A stretch of DNA of 64,000 nucleotides from Butyrivibrio hungatei NK4A153 (GCF_000424465.1 NZ_KE384195.1:1-64000); one strand, 5' to 3'; shown: positions 38,595 through 47,033, counted from the stretch's first letter. The notes: generated by a model not told the origin, from the sequence alone. A program made the numbers and translations.

Positions 38595-40151
38595 TTAATT
38601 CAAAATATTCTCAAGTTCATCCACTATGTCGGAAGCAACCATCGAAAGCTTTCCGTGACGAGCAGCCGCCAGATCGCCCGCAGCCCCGTGCAGATACGCT
38701 CCTATGCAGGCGCATTCAAAAGAACTAAGTTCCGTTCCCACAAGAGCTCCAAGCACGCCCGAAAGCACATCTCCGCTTCCCGCGGTTGCCATGCCGTCAT
38801 TTCCGCTTATATTAATATAAATCTTTTTTTCGTTACTGTCACTAACAACGCTTCGCGCATCCTTACAAATGACCGTACAATGAAGTTCTTTGGCAAGTTC
38901 TTTTGGATAAAAGAGAATATTCCTCTTACACTCCTTAATATCCCTTCCAAAAAGTCTTGCAAATTCAGCAAGATGAGGCGTAAGGATAAGCTTTTTGCCG
39001 TTTCTTCCAAAGTTGCCCGCAAGACGCCTAAGTTCCTTATCGGTTGAAATAAGATTAAGTCCGTCCGCATCAACAACAAGGTTCTTGTCATATCTTGAAA
39101 GAACGATTTTAAGGATCTCAGCCCCCCTACCGGTCATCCCGATTCCCGGGCCCACAACCGCTGCCGTCGACCAGTTCATCGCATCTTCAAGCTTCTCCGA
39201 AACAGGTTCATAGTCCTCATATGTATCAATAAGGACTTCCGGAATAACAGTCTTTATGACTTCCGCATTTTCAGAAGCCGTAAACACCTTTACCATCCCT
39301 GCTCCGGCTTTGAGACACGCTCCCGCGCTAAGCGCACATGCTCCGCTTATTTCCTTCGAGCCGGCAATTATAAGGATTTTTCCGTTTGTTCCCTTATTTG
39401 AATACTTTTTTCTCTCGGGCAAAAGAGCTGTAACTTTCTCGTCATAAAAGAAATATTCCGGAGTGTTTCCGCAAAAGCTTTCTTTTGTAATTCCGGCATC
39501 GCAGACAACAAGCTTGCCAGTATATTCGCATCCCGGATACAGAATATGTCCCAGTTTTACGCAGTTAAACGTAACAGTTTCATCAGCTTTTACACAAAGA
39601 GAACAGATCCTTCCGTCATCAGCATTTATCCCCGAAGGAATGTCGACAGACACAACAAAAAGATCGTCTCTTCTGTCTTTTTTGCAATCATTGATATAGT
39701 CGATAACCTCGGCATAACTTCCCGTAATATTTCTGGAAATCCCTATACCAAACAATGCATCTACTATAATATCCCATTCAGCAGGGCTTTTGTTGTCTCT
39801 TATATTGGAAAAAGTGTCAGCATTGATTCCGTAATTTGCCGCGATCTTAAGTTGCTTCAGGCACAGGTCGCTGCACTTAGTCATATCACCGACTACCACA
39901 AGCTTGACTCTTATGCCCCTTTGTTTTAAAAGCCTCGCGGTACAAATGCCGTCTCCGCCGTTATTTCCGACTCCGGCAAAAACAAGCGCTGTGTACTTTC
40001 TGTCTGCGTTTTTGGAAGAAATATGTTTTTCAATCTCATCAGCAACGCAGAGAGACGCTCTTTCCATCAAAATCTCAGTGCTCACTCCGAAGACCTCCGA
40101 AGTATTTCTGTCATATCTTTTCATCTCATCGCTTGTCACCGCATACTTCAT
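38595..40151 (-). CDS. nnr: Bifunctional NAD(P)H-hydrate epimerase / ADP-dependent dehydratase
   Basis: A 518-residue fusion that repairs hydrated NAD(P)H. The N-terminal epimerase (about 1-215) has GNNGGDGICTARLL and the cation-site aspartate in DALFGIG. The C-terminal ADP-dependent dehydratase, of the ribokinase-like fold (about 235-515), has GPGIGM, LTPHLAEFARL and the catalytic-site block TAGSGDVLSGVLG. It stands 51 nt downstream of the 40203 gene, beyond that gene's terminator, and just before alr. Confidence 0.95.
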   Translation of the reverse strand: MKYAVTSDEMKRYDRNTSEVFGVSTEILMERASLCVADEIEKHISSKNADRKYTALVFAGVGNNGGDGICTARLLKQRGIRVKLVVVGDMTKCSDLCLKQLKIAANYGINADTFSNIRDNKSPAEWDIIVDALFGIGISRNITGSYAEVIDYINDCKKDRRDDLFVVSVDIPSGINADDGRICSLCVKADETVTFNCVKLGHILYPGCEYTGKLVVCDAGITKESFCGNTPEYFFYDEKVTALLPERKKYSNKGTNGKILIIAGSKEISGACALSAGACLKAGAGMVKVFTASENAEVIKTVIPEVLIDTYEDYEPVSEKLEDAMNWSTAAVVGPGIGMTGRGAEILKIVLSRYDKNLVVDADGLNLISTDKELRRLAGNFGRNGKKLILTPHLAEFARLFGRDIKECKRNILFYPKELAKELHCTVICKDARSVVSDSNEKKIYINISGNDGMATAGSGDVLSGVLGALVGTELSSFECACIGAYLHGAAGDLAAARHGKLSMVASDIVDELENILN

Positions 40152-40168
40152 AGCTTATCTCCCCTTTG

Positions 40169-40191
40169 AAAAAAGCTGCCATCAGGCAGCT
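40169..40191 (-). terminator. Terminator after the rex-40203 unit
   Basis: AGCTGCC with GGCAGCT (40174-40180 and 40185-40191), four-base loop, then U6 on the minus strand. Confidence 0.85.
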
Positions 40192-40202
40192 TTTTAAATC
40201 AA

Positions 40203-40865
40203 TTATGATGTGTAATCCTTGTCATTGCCTGCAAGAGGCCTGCGGATAGGATGTCTTCTGTCCGGATCGTATTTCATATCGAATATTTCAATAACTTCCG
40301 GCCCAAAGATCTGATGCATATAGGAATAAAGATTATAATTTTCCATCTCCGCCTGTTGCATGAGAACTATATTCTTCTTAAGTTGCACTCTGAAATCCGA
40401 AACCCATTTATCAAGTTCCGTGATGTACTCGGTATTATCATGAAGTCTCTCATAGCAAACCTTCATCGTTTCGATCATCAGCTCGTAATCGGCTTCATAT
40501 ATCTTTTTCGAAAGATCCCTGAGTTCATCATCGTAGGATTCGATTCTTTCGTTGCAGTCATTGATAAGTCTTGTTCTGTCTTCAATTTTTTTCTCGATAG
40601 CAGATGAATCACCCGCTTTATTGGCTTCGTCCCTAAGGGGCACAATCTCACCAAGAAGCTTTTTCTTAACCTTCTTAAGGTCCTTGGTCTCACTGCGCAA
40701 CTTCCCGTCACGCTCGACAAGTGCATTCAATTCATCCGCAAGATTCGAGATCTCCGGTGTCATTTCCGTCTGCGTAAAAAGCTGGTGCCATTTGTTATCC
40801 AGCGTCAAAATGGGAATATTCTTTCCCTGTAACGCAGACATATAAGCTTCTTTGTCTTTTGCCAT
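40203..40865 (-). CDS. Hypothetical coiled-coil protein downstream of rex
   Basis: Not recognised. A 220-residue soluble protein. A short globular start (PILTLDNKWHQLF) is followed by a long heptad-like coiled coil (about 40-125), then a less regular helical half, ending with a basic His/Arg tail (DPDRRHPIRRPL). The coiled coil plus lack of membrane or signal sequence suggests a scaffold or a partner-binding protein. It begins 18 nt after the rex stop codon and ends at a terminator, so it shares the Rex promoter and is likely NADH/NAD+-responsive. Direct function is unknown. Confidence 0.8.
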   Translation of the reverse strand: MAKDKEAYMSALQGKNIPILTLDNKWHQLFTQTEMTPEISNLADELNALVERDGKLRSETKDLKKVKKKLLGEIVPLRDEANKAGDSSAIEKKIEDRTRLINDCNERIESYDDELRDLSKKIYEADYELMIETMKVCYERLHDNTEYITELDKWVSDFRVQLKKNIVLMQQAEMENYNLYSYMHQIFGPEVIEIFDMKYDPDRRHPIRRPLAGNDKDYTS

Positions 40866-40883
40866 TAGTTTTTCTCACCTGAG

Positions 40884-41522
40884 TTAAACATTTTTTCCTG
40901 ACCTGTTTATATTATACGATAATTTCATCAAACTGTCAGATAAATGTACATTTTCTACCACAATATAGTCAGGCACCTCGAGATCGACGTGTGCAAAGTT
41001 CCAGATGGCTTTAATTCCACACTTGCATAGTCTGTGAGCCATCGGAACTGCCTGATCCTTCGGAATGGTCAAAACAGCTATCTCTATTTTATTGTTTTTT
41101 ACAAAATCTTCTACTTCATCGATTGGACGAACTTCCACATCTCTTATCTTTGATCCGAAAAGATCGGGGTTACAATCAAATGCTCCTTTGAAAACAAATC
41201 CTCTTCTTGTAAAATTCGTGTAACCCGCGATTGCTTTGCCGAGATGTCCGGCTCCGATAATAACAAGGCTGTGTTCCTTGTCTATTCCCAAAATCTTACT
41301 GATCTCGTCATAGAGATAACCTACGTTATAACCATATCCCTGCTGACCAAAACCACCAAAATTATTAAAATCCTGCCTTATCTGAGAAGCAGTGACTTTC
41401 ATGATGTCGCTAAGCTCTTGAGAAGATATTCTCTCAACACCTTTCTCCTTGAGATCTCCCAAATATCTGAAATAACGCGGAAGTCTGGAAATGACCGCCT
41501 GAGAAATTTCCTTATCTGCCAT
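40884..41522 (-). CDS. rex: Redox-sensing transcriptional repressor Rex
   Basis: A 212-residue Rex: an N-terminal winged helix (about 1-80, with ISSQELSDIMKVTASQIRQD) and a Rossmann domain with GAGHLG near 90-95. Rex binds NADH and leaves DNA when NADH/NAD+ rises, thereby controlling fermentation genes. A TTGACA/TATAAT promoter and a Rex-like operator at the predicted start site lie directly upstream, which suggests autoregulation. Confidence 0.97.
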   Translation of the reverse strand: MADKEISQAVISRLPRYFRYLGDLKEKGVERISSQELSDIMKVTASQIRQDFNNFGGFGQQGYGYNVGYLYDEISKILGIDKEHSLVIIGAGHLGKAIAGYTNFTRRGFVFKGAFDCNPDLFGSKIRDVEVRPIDEVEDFVKNNKIEIAVLTIPKDQAVPMAHRLCKCGIKAIWNFAHVDLEVPDYIVVENVHLSDSLMKLSYNINRSGKNV

Positions 41523-41595
41523 ATTCTGCTCCTTTATTATGTATTATTTTTAACTGAAATAATTCTTAGAATTCTCTTTTAAACAATAGTATAGA

Positions 41596-41613
41596 TTGTT
41601 AAGGATTATACAA
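41596..41613. promoter_or_regulatory. Candidate Rex operator
   Basis: TTGTTAAGGATTATACAA matches the inverted-repeat Rex consensus TTGTTAA-N4-TTAACAA in 12 of 14 half-site positions. It lies where transcription of rex should begin, so bound Rex would block initiation. Confidence 0.6.
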
Positions 41614-41617
41614 AATA

Positions 41618-41646
41618 ATTATATCTGTGCGTTAAATCTATGTCAA
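41618..41646 (-). promoter_or_regulatory. Promoter of rex
   Basis: Fully consensus TTGACA (41646-41641) and TATAAT (41623-41618) with a 17-bp spacer on the minus strand. Confidence 0.85.
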
Positions 41647-41693
41647 TCGGATAAAGCCACATATTCCGCAAAAACAGCTGATTTACCGCGCCA

Positions 41694-41722
41694 TTTACTT
41701 TAATAGTGAAATCATATATTAT
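41694..41722 (+). promoter_or_regulatory. Promoter of hslO
   Basis: TTTACT (41694-41699) and TATTAT (41717-41722) with a 17-bp spacer, about 45 nt ahead of the hslO ATG. Confidence 0.5.
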
Positions 41723-41770
41723 TCAATACGAATTACATCTATTGATAATAAAGAAAGTTGAGGATAAATC

Positions 41771-42658
41771 ATGTCATATAAAGATTATATGGTACGCGCA
41801 ACCGCAGCAGATGCGCAGATAAGAGCTTTCGCTGCAACAACAAGAGATCTTGCCGAATACGGAAGAAAAGCACACAACCTCTCTCCCATTGCCGCAGCGG
41901 CACTCGGACGTCTTATGACAGGCACTGTAATGATGGGAACAATGATGGATAACGATCAGGACCTCATAACCGTAAAGATGGACGGTGACGGTCCTTTAAA
42001 AGGAGTTCTTGCTACAGCCGACAGGTTTGGTAATGTTAAGGGCTATGTTACAAATCCTTATGTTGTCATGGAACCAAATGCGGCCGGACATTTAAATGTA
42101 GGAGGCGGAATCGGCGAAGGTACTCTCACCGTTATCAGGGATATGGGGTTAAAAGAGCCCTATGTCGGCCAGGTTCCTCTGTATACCGGAGAAGTTGCCG
42201 AAGATCTCACATACTATTTTACCAAGTCTGAACAGACTCCTTCTTCAGTCGGACTCGGCGTTCTTGTTGAAAGAGAGAATCTTTCCGTTATCGCCGCAGG
42301 CGGATTTATCATCCAGCTTCTGCCCTTCGCTTCCGAAGAAGTAATATCAAAGCTCGAGGAAAATCTTACAAAATTCTCTTCGGTTACTGATATTCTCAAG
42401 GCCGGAAAGGCTCCTGAAGATTTACTTAACATAATTCTCGAAGGCTTCGATATAGAGATCACAGATAAAATTGATTTAAATTTTTTCTGCAATTGCGACA
42501 AAGACAGGGTTGAAAGAGCCCTTATGTTAATTGGCCGAAAAGAGCTTCAGGAGCTGATTGACGATGGAAAACCTATAGAATTATGTTGTCATTTTTGTAA
42601 CAAAAAATATATCTTTAAAACGTCTGAACTCCTTGAAATTCAAAGAAATTTGAAATAA
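41771..42658 (+). CDS. hslO: Redox-regulated holdase chaperone Hsp33
   Basis: A 295-residue Hsp33. The C-terminal zinc site is present as CNC (about residues 238-240) and CHFC (about 271-274); oxidation of these four cysteines releases zinc and activates the holdase. The N-terminal domain contains GRLMTGTVMMGTMM. It acts in the cytoplasm under oxidative stress. It is the first plus-strand gene after rex and is divergently oriented to it. Confidence 0.97.
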   Translation: MSYKDYMVRATAADAQIRAFAATTRDLAEYGRKAHNLSPIAAAALGRLMTGTVMMGTMMDNDQDLITVKMDGDGPLKGVLATADRFGNVKGYVTNPYVVMEPNAAGHLNVGGGIGEGTLTVIRDMGLKEPYVGQVPLYTGEVAEDLTYYFTKSEQTPSSVGLGVLVERENLSVIAAGGFIIQLLPFASEEVISKLEENLTKFSSVTDILKAGKAPEDLLNIILEGFDIEITDKIDLNFFCNCDKDRVERALMLIGRKELQELIDDGKPIELCCHFCNKKYIFKTSELLEIQRNLK

Positions 42659-42682
42659 CACCTTTTATAAAAACAGATTATG

Positions 42683-42722
42683 CGTTATACTATTACTTAG
42701 ATGTTAGTAACATTTTACTAAC
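42683..42722 (+). promoter_or_regulatory. Promoter block and 5' stem-loop of the 42758 gene
   Basis: The block CGTTATACTATTA (42683-42695, -10 TATACT at 42686-42691) is repeated at 44505-44517 ahead of the paralogue. No good -35 hexamer is visible. A hairpin GTTAGTAA/TTACTAAC (42703-42710 with 42715-42722) starts a few bases after the expected transcript start. Confidence 0.5.
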
Positions 42723-42757
42723 AAAGTTACAGGGGTTTTAACAAAGGAGGTAATAGT

Positions 42758-44377
42758 ATGACAAGACACACTGTAAAAAAATCGCGTGCCATCAGGACCG
42801 TCATGTCCTTAACTCTGGCATCGACTATCTTTCTGACTTCCGGTATAGGTGCAGCCGTTGCACATGCCGGAGGAAAAGAAGGTGTACATATAAATAACAC
42901 TTCTGGTGTAGCCAGTATCAATGATTTCAAAAAGCTTGTAGAAGAAGGAAAGGATATGTCCGATAAAACAGTTATCCTTTCAACCAATGATGCACAATGT
43001 AATTTCGATAAATATCCTTATGTTGCATCTCTTAAGAACTTTTTTGAAGATAGCTTGAAGTCTGATGTTGTTCTTATCGACACAGGTGATTTCTGTGAAG
43101 GTAAAGATATGGAAAAATTTTGGAGTGCCAACGGTGGTGCTCAGTGCATGAACACTTACGATAACGATTATGCCGCTTTCCTTGCAATGAATGAAGCCGG
43201 CTATGATTTTGCTAATTTCGGAAATTACGGATTCAACTACGGATCCGATATAAATACAAACAATTATTTTGATTCAGGTTGCAGCATTGTTAATTTCGAC
43301 TGTGCCGACAAGGCAATGAATGCTGCTTGCAAAGGCAAAGGAAAGGATTTCTCACAGTCATCCGATTGCTTCTCAAGCATTATGAAGCAAAACAACCTTT
43401 GTGACAACAGCTTCATGTATGACTGTGCTAATTCAGACATGAAGATCGGCTTCTTCGGATTGCCCGAATATGAAGCTTTAGGAAACTATGACTTATCCAA
43501 GAATTCTGAATGGTATACTTGCGCCGAACAGCAGGCTCAGAGTCTTAAGGAAGATGGTGCCGACCTTGTTATCTGCATGTCCCAGCTTGGCTTGGGTGAT
43601 GCTCTTAAGGGTGGCAGCGGAATCTTTAATCTGCTTGGCAATTTGTTTGGCCTTGGCGGAAAGAGTGCCTCAAAGGGTGCATCCAAGGGCGGATCAGGCA
43701 TGGATTTCATCGATCTTCTTCTCGACGGTTGCTCTCTCTTCGCTGAAGGCGAAAGCGCTCTGCCCCTTAAGTTAGCTGATATGCTTCTTCGTAATATCGG
43801 TGTAACAATTCTTGATAACAACAGCAAGTCTATCGAAGATAATTTCCTCTTCTCTCTCGATGACATCATCAAGAACCTTGGTGGTGATTCAAACATCTCC
43901 AAGTTCGTAAGTGATATGATCGGTGGATTTGGTTTCAACCTCTTCGGCGATGCTGATTGCGACTTCGATTGCGATTGGGATTGGGATTACAACAGCTGCA
44001 CAGGAAAGACCAACGGCAAGTCAACACCTCAGCCCAAGCCTTCACCACAGCCTAGATGCGGTGACACACCTCAGCCTCAGCCCAAACCTTCACCACAGCC
44101 AAAGCCCACTCCACAACCTAAGGGTGGCACATCCACTCCAAAACCGGACGGAGCCGCTGCACCTAAGGGTGAAACAGTTCCCGCTAAACCGGACGGAGCT
44201 GCTGCACCTAAGGGTGAGACTGTTCCGGCTAAACCTGACGGAGCTGCCGCTCCTAAGGCTGAAACCGTTCCCGCTAAGCCCGACGGAGCACCTGCCCCTC
44301 AGTATCAGCAGAACAGCAAGTCATTATTTGACGAATTATTCCCTGAAGAAGAGGATGATGATTTCTTCTGGTTCTAA
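42758..44377 (+). CDS. Exported UshA-like metallophosphatase pseudoenzyme, Cys-rich, Pro-rich tail
   Basis: A 539-residue secreted protein: signal peptide to about residue 37 (AVAHA), then a domain clearly aligned with the next two genes but with all metal ligands replaced. NDVHG is NDAQC, GNHEF is GNYGF, SHLG is SQLG and DGHSH is DGCSL; only the aspartate of DTGDF remains. The mature domain has 16 cysteines and a stretch of D/C/W residues (DADCDFDCDWDWDYNSC). A Pro/Gln/Lys linker, 15-residue repeats and the acidic end EEEDDDFFWF follow. An AAAGGAGG site and its own promoter argue for a working gene. It cannot be a phosphatase by the known mechanism. It probably binds a ligand or partner. Confidence 0.85.
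   Translation: MTRHTVKKSRAIRTVMSLTLASTIFLTSGIGAAVAHAGGKEGVHINNTSGVASINDFKKLVEEGKDMSDKTVILSTNDAQCNFDKYPYVASLKNFFEDSLKSDVVLIDTGDFCEGKDMEKFWSANGGAQCMNTYDNDYAAFLAMNEAGYDFANFGNYGFNYGSDINTNNYFDSGCSIVNFDCADKAMNAACKGKGKDFSQSSDCFSSIMKQNNLCDNSFMYDCANSDMKIGFFGLPEYEALGNYDLSKNSEWYTCAEQQAQSLKEDGADLVICMSQLGLGDALKGGSGIFNLLGNLFGLGGKSASKGASKGGSGMDFIDLLLDGCSLFAEGESALPLKLADMLLRNIGVTILDNNSKSIEDNFLFSLDDIIKNLGGDSNISKFVSDMIGGFGFNLFGDADCDFDCDWDWDYNSCTGKTNGKSTPQPKPSPQPRCGDTPQPQPKPSPQPKPTPQPKGGTSTPKPDGAAAPKGETVPAKPDGAAAPKGETVPAKPDGAAAPKAETVPAKPDGAPAPQYQQNSKSLFDELFPEEEDDDFFWF
44141..44302 (+). repeat. Tandem 45-bp repeats in Pro-rich tail
   Basis: Three full 45-bp units (44141, 44186, 44231) and a partial fourth encode KPDGAAAPKGETVPA with few changes. 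They form a wall-spanning or linker-type region. Confidence 0.9.
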
Positions 44378-44407
44378 TTTTCGAATGAAAAAGTTTTAAT
44401 ATATATC

Positions 44408-44448
44408 GAACCACTTCTTTGATCATATATCAGGGAAGTGGTTCTTTT
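44408..44448 (+). terminator. Terminator after the pseudoenzyme gene
   Basis: GAACCACTTC with GAAGTGGTTC (44408-44417 and 44435-44444), then T4. It separates the first gene from the following two. Confidence 0.8.
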
Positions 44449-44504
44449 ATTAATATATTAAAATATGAGTTAAAAATTTAGGGGTTTAATTAATTTTCTT
44501 TTTA

Positions 44505-44541
44505 CGTTATACTATTATTTAAGCATTGGGGCCCAAGATGC
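44505..44541 (+). promoter_or_regulatory. Promoter block and 5' stem-loop of the 44589 gene
   Basis: The block CGTTATACTATTA recurs here (44505-44517, -10 TATACT at 44508-44513). A hairpin follows at the expected 5' end of the mRNA (AAGCAT-TGGG/CCCA-ATGCTT type, 44521-44541). The ribosome site AAAGGAGGTAGTAGT is almost identical to that of the 42758 gene. Confidence 0.5.
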
Positions 44542-44588
44542 TTACTACGTGACACAACAGAGATTTTAACATCAAAGGAGGTAGTAGT

Positions 44589-45860
44589 ATGAAAAGACAC
44601 AATGTAAACAAAGCACCTGCCATTCGGGCTGTAATGTCTATGATAATGGCAACAGCAATCTTTCTTTCTTCAAATTTCGGTGCGTCTGTTGCACACGCCG
44701 AAACAAAAACCGTCTCATACGAACACAATGAGTCTGTTGACGGAAAAATATCTGATTTCAAAAAAATGGTAGCGGAAGGCAAAGACCTGTCCGACAAGCT
44801 GGTAATTATTTCCACAAACGATGTACACGGTGCTATACAGAAATATCCATATGTAGCATCACTAAAAAACTTTTTCAAAAATGAACTCAATGCTGATGTT
44901 CTCCTTGTCGACTCCGGAGATTTCAGCCAGGACAAAAATCCTGAACACAATAATGAGGACGCCGACAGTGCCAACTGCATGGAACCTTCAGAAGGTTTGG
45001 CCGGTGTTGAAGCCATGAACGCTGCCGGATATGATATCGCGACTTTAGGCAATCATGAATTTGAAAGTTTCGTTAAGCTTGATAAAAATCTATCGAAAGC
45101 AAAATTCAAAGTTATTTGTTCAAATCTAGTTACAAAAGATGCTCGTACAGAACTGGAAACCGCCGAAAAAAACAATAAAAATGACAACAATGCATTGATG
45201 AACGCATTTAACAGTCTTACCGAAAAAGATTATTTTTGCGCCCCAAGTTATACATATAATAGTTCCAAAACAGGCATAAAGGTTGGTTTCTTCGGCCTCC
45301 TTACAGGAGAAGCTAACATAAATAATATTTCAGCCAAAAAGTTAAAAGACTCGCTGGCATTATCTTGCGCAAAATATCAGATAAACTCTCTTGGAGATAA
45401 TGGTGCGGATATCATCATCTGTCTTTCACACTTAGGCCTTGAAGATGACCGTGGTGACCACCAAAACAGAAGTATCGATATATACAACGCAGTGAAAAAC
45501 GATCCCACATACAAGGCTAATTACCCTCTGGATCTGGTTCTTGACGGTCACTCTCACACTCTTATAAGCTCAGGCGGAAACGGTGAACCTATCATGTCAG
45601 GCAAATATATGCTTCAGTACGCAGGCATCACTATCATCGGAAAAGACACAGACGGTAAAGCTAAAATTGAAAAATCTGTCCTTGTATCACTCGATGACAT
45701 GAAAGAGAATCTCGGTCCCGATGAAGAAGCAAATGCAACCATTACAAGTATTATAAATTCATATAACCCGAGCTTCTTTGGCGGCACACCCGAAAAAACA
45801 AGCAAAGAAAAGAAATCCAATCGCTCACACTCAGACAGCAAAAGGAGGAAATCGGCATGA
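44589..45860 (+). CDS. Exported 5'-nucleotidase-family metallophosphatase
   Basis: A 423-residue secreted protein. The signal peptide ends near residue 37 (SVAHA). The catalytic domain keeps every UshA-type motif: NDVHG, SGDFS, GNHEF, SHLGLED and DGHSH, so metal binding is expected to be intact. There is no C-terminal 5_nucleotid_C domain, which binds the nucleoside in UshA, and no LPXTG. The C-terminal end is basic (RSHSDSKRRKSA). Likely it acts on a phosphate ester outside the cell; the substrate cannot be inferred. Its stop codon overlaps the next start (ATGA). Confidence 0.88.
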   Translation: MKRHNVNKAPAIRAVMSMIMATAIFLSSNFGASVAHAETKTVSYEHNESVDGKISDFKKMVAEGKDLSDKLVIISTNDVHGAIQKYPYVASLKNFFKNELNADVLLVDSGDFSQDKNPEHNNEDADSANCMEPSEGLAGVEAMNAAGYDIATLGNHEFESFVKLDKNLSKAKFKVICSNLVTKDARTELETAEKNNKNDNNALMNAFNSLTEKDYFCAPSYTYNSSKTGIKVGFFGLLTGEANINNISAKKLKDSLALSCAKYQINSLGDNGADIIICLSHLGLEDDRGDHQNRSIDIYNAVKNDPTYKANYPLDLVLDGHSHTLISSGGNGEPIMSGKYMLQYAGITIIGKDTDGKAKIEKSVLVSLDDMKENLGPDEEANATITSIINSYNPSFFGGTPEKTSKEKKSNRSHSDSKRRKSA

Positions 45861-46942
45861 ACATTATAAAAAACAAAGCAACTAAAGCCCTTCTATCAGT
45901 TTCAATGGCCACTACCCTTTTCTTTACAGCAAATGTCAGTGGCTCAATTGCAAATGCCCAAGTTGGTGATATTAACTATCCCATTCCGACCCCAAACTTC
46001 AAAGAATACAGTCATTTTGATGAACTGGCAGCAAATAATAAGAATAAAAGTTCTTCCCTCAAAGGCAAGACAATAATCCTGACAACAAACGATGTACACG
46101 GTGCGATTGAAGGTTATCCATATCTTGCAGGTTTAAAGAAGACTTTAAAAGACAAGTATCAGGCTAATGTCCTTGTCATTGACGCAGGTGATTTTAGCAA
46201 CGACAAAAAGAAACCAATTTATACAACCCCCGATAATTGTAATGCAATCGATCTGATGAACAAAGTAGGTTATGATGTTGCAACCCTTGGTAATCATGAA
46301 TTTTATAAAGCGCAATACCTTAAAGGCAACATCGAAAGAGCAACATTTAAAGTGATAAACGCAAATGTCACGCAGGAAAACACTTTTGATTTTATTAAAA
46401 ACCACAAGATCACCTTAAACGAAGATGATCCCAAAAACAAAATAACAATAGGCTTTTTTGGAGTTGCTACCCCTGATGTAACTACTTTTGACCCCAAAGT
46501 CTCTGTTGCTGTCGGCGATAAACTGCTCAACATTTCCAGAGATCAGGTTACAGAATTAAAAAATAGCGGATCTGATATTGTTATTTGCCTGGCTCATTTA
46601 GGTCTTGAAGATGCATTTGAAAAAGATCAATGCCGAAGTGTTGACGTTTATAACGCCTTGACCAAAGGAAACGCGGAACAAAATATAGCTCCGGTACCAC
46701 TTGACCTTATTGTAGACGGTCACTCACACAGCACTATTACTCCTCCTCAAAAAGGTGAACCTGAAAGAGAAAAAATATTATCAACAGGTACCGAATTTGA
46801 AAATATTGGAGTTATAGTCATCGATAATAACGATAAAGCAATTGAAGAGACATTCCTTCTCAAAACAAAGAATTTACCAAAAAATCTTCGCGATTCAGAC
46901 GTTCAGAAAGATGTAGACAAAATAATATCTCAAACCAAATAA
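45857..46942 (+). CDS. Exported 5'-nucleotidase-family metallophosphatase, second active copy
   Basis: A 361-residue paralogue of the preceding protein. The signal peptide ends around residue 34 (SIANA), and NDVHG, AGDFS, GNHEF, AHLGLED and DGHSHS are all intact. It also lacks the C-terminal nucleotide-binding domain and ends shortly after the catalytic domain. The four-base ATGA overlap and an AGGAGG upstream indicate translational coupling with the 44589 gene. The two may act together or have different substrates. It ends at a strong bidirectional terminator. Confidence 0.88.
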   Translation: MNIIKNKATKALLSVSMATTLFFTANVSGSIANAQVGDINYPIPTPNFKEYSHFDELAANNKNKSSSLKGKTIILTTNDVHGAIEGYPYLAGLKKTLKDKYQANVLVIDAGDFSNDKKKPIYTTPDNCNAIDLMNKVGYDVATLGNHEFYKAQYLKGNIERATFKVINANVTQENTFDFIKNHKITLNEDDPKNKITIGFFGVATPDVTTFDPKVSVAVGDKLLNISRDQVTELKNSGSDIVICLAHLGLEDAFEKDQCRSVDVYNALTKGNAEQNIAPVPLDLIVDGHSHSTITPPQKGEPEREKILSTGTEFENIGVIVIDNNDKAIEETFLLKTKNLPKNLRDSDVQKDVDKIISQTK

Positions 46943-46970
46943 AGTAATATATTTTTCCCACCGTATAAGT

Positions 46971-47015
46971 AAAAGCGCCACTTTTTTGAGTATCAATCAA
47001 AAAAGTGGCACTTTA
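46971..47015. terminator. Bidirectional terminator between convergent units
   Basis: A 15-bp stem (46975-46989 with 46997-47011) rich in A/T at the loop side ends both the plus-strand phosphatase unit and the minus-strand polyamine unit. Confidence 0.85.
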
Positions 47016-47033
47016 TATTATTACAATTTCTCT

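Noticed and set aside
42758-44377. Possibility that the first phosphatase-like gene is a pseudogene.
   Set aside because: The frame is intact over 539 codons with a promoter, ribosome site, signal peptide and coherent tail, so loss of the metal ligands looks selected rather than random.
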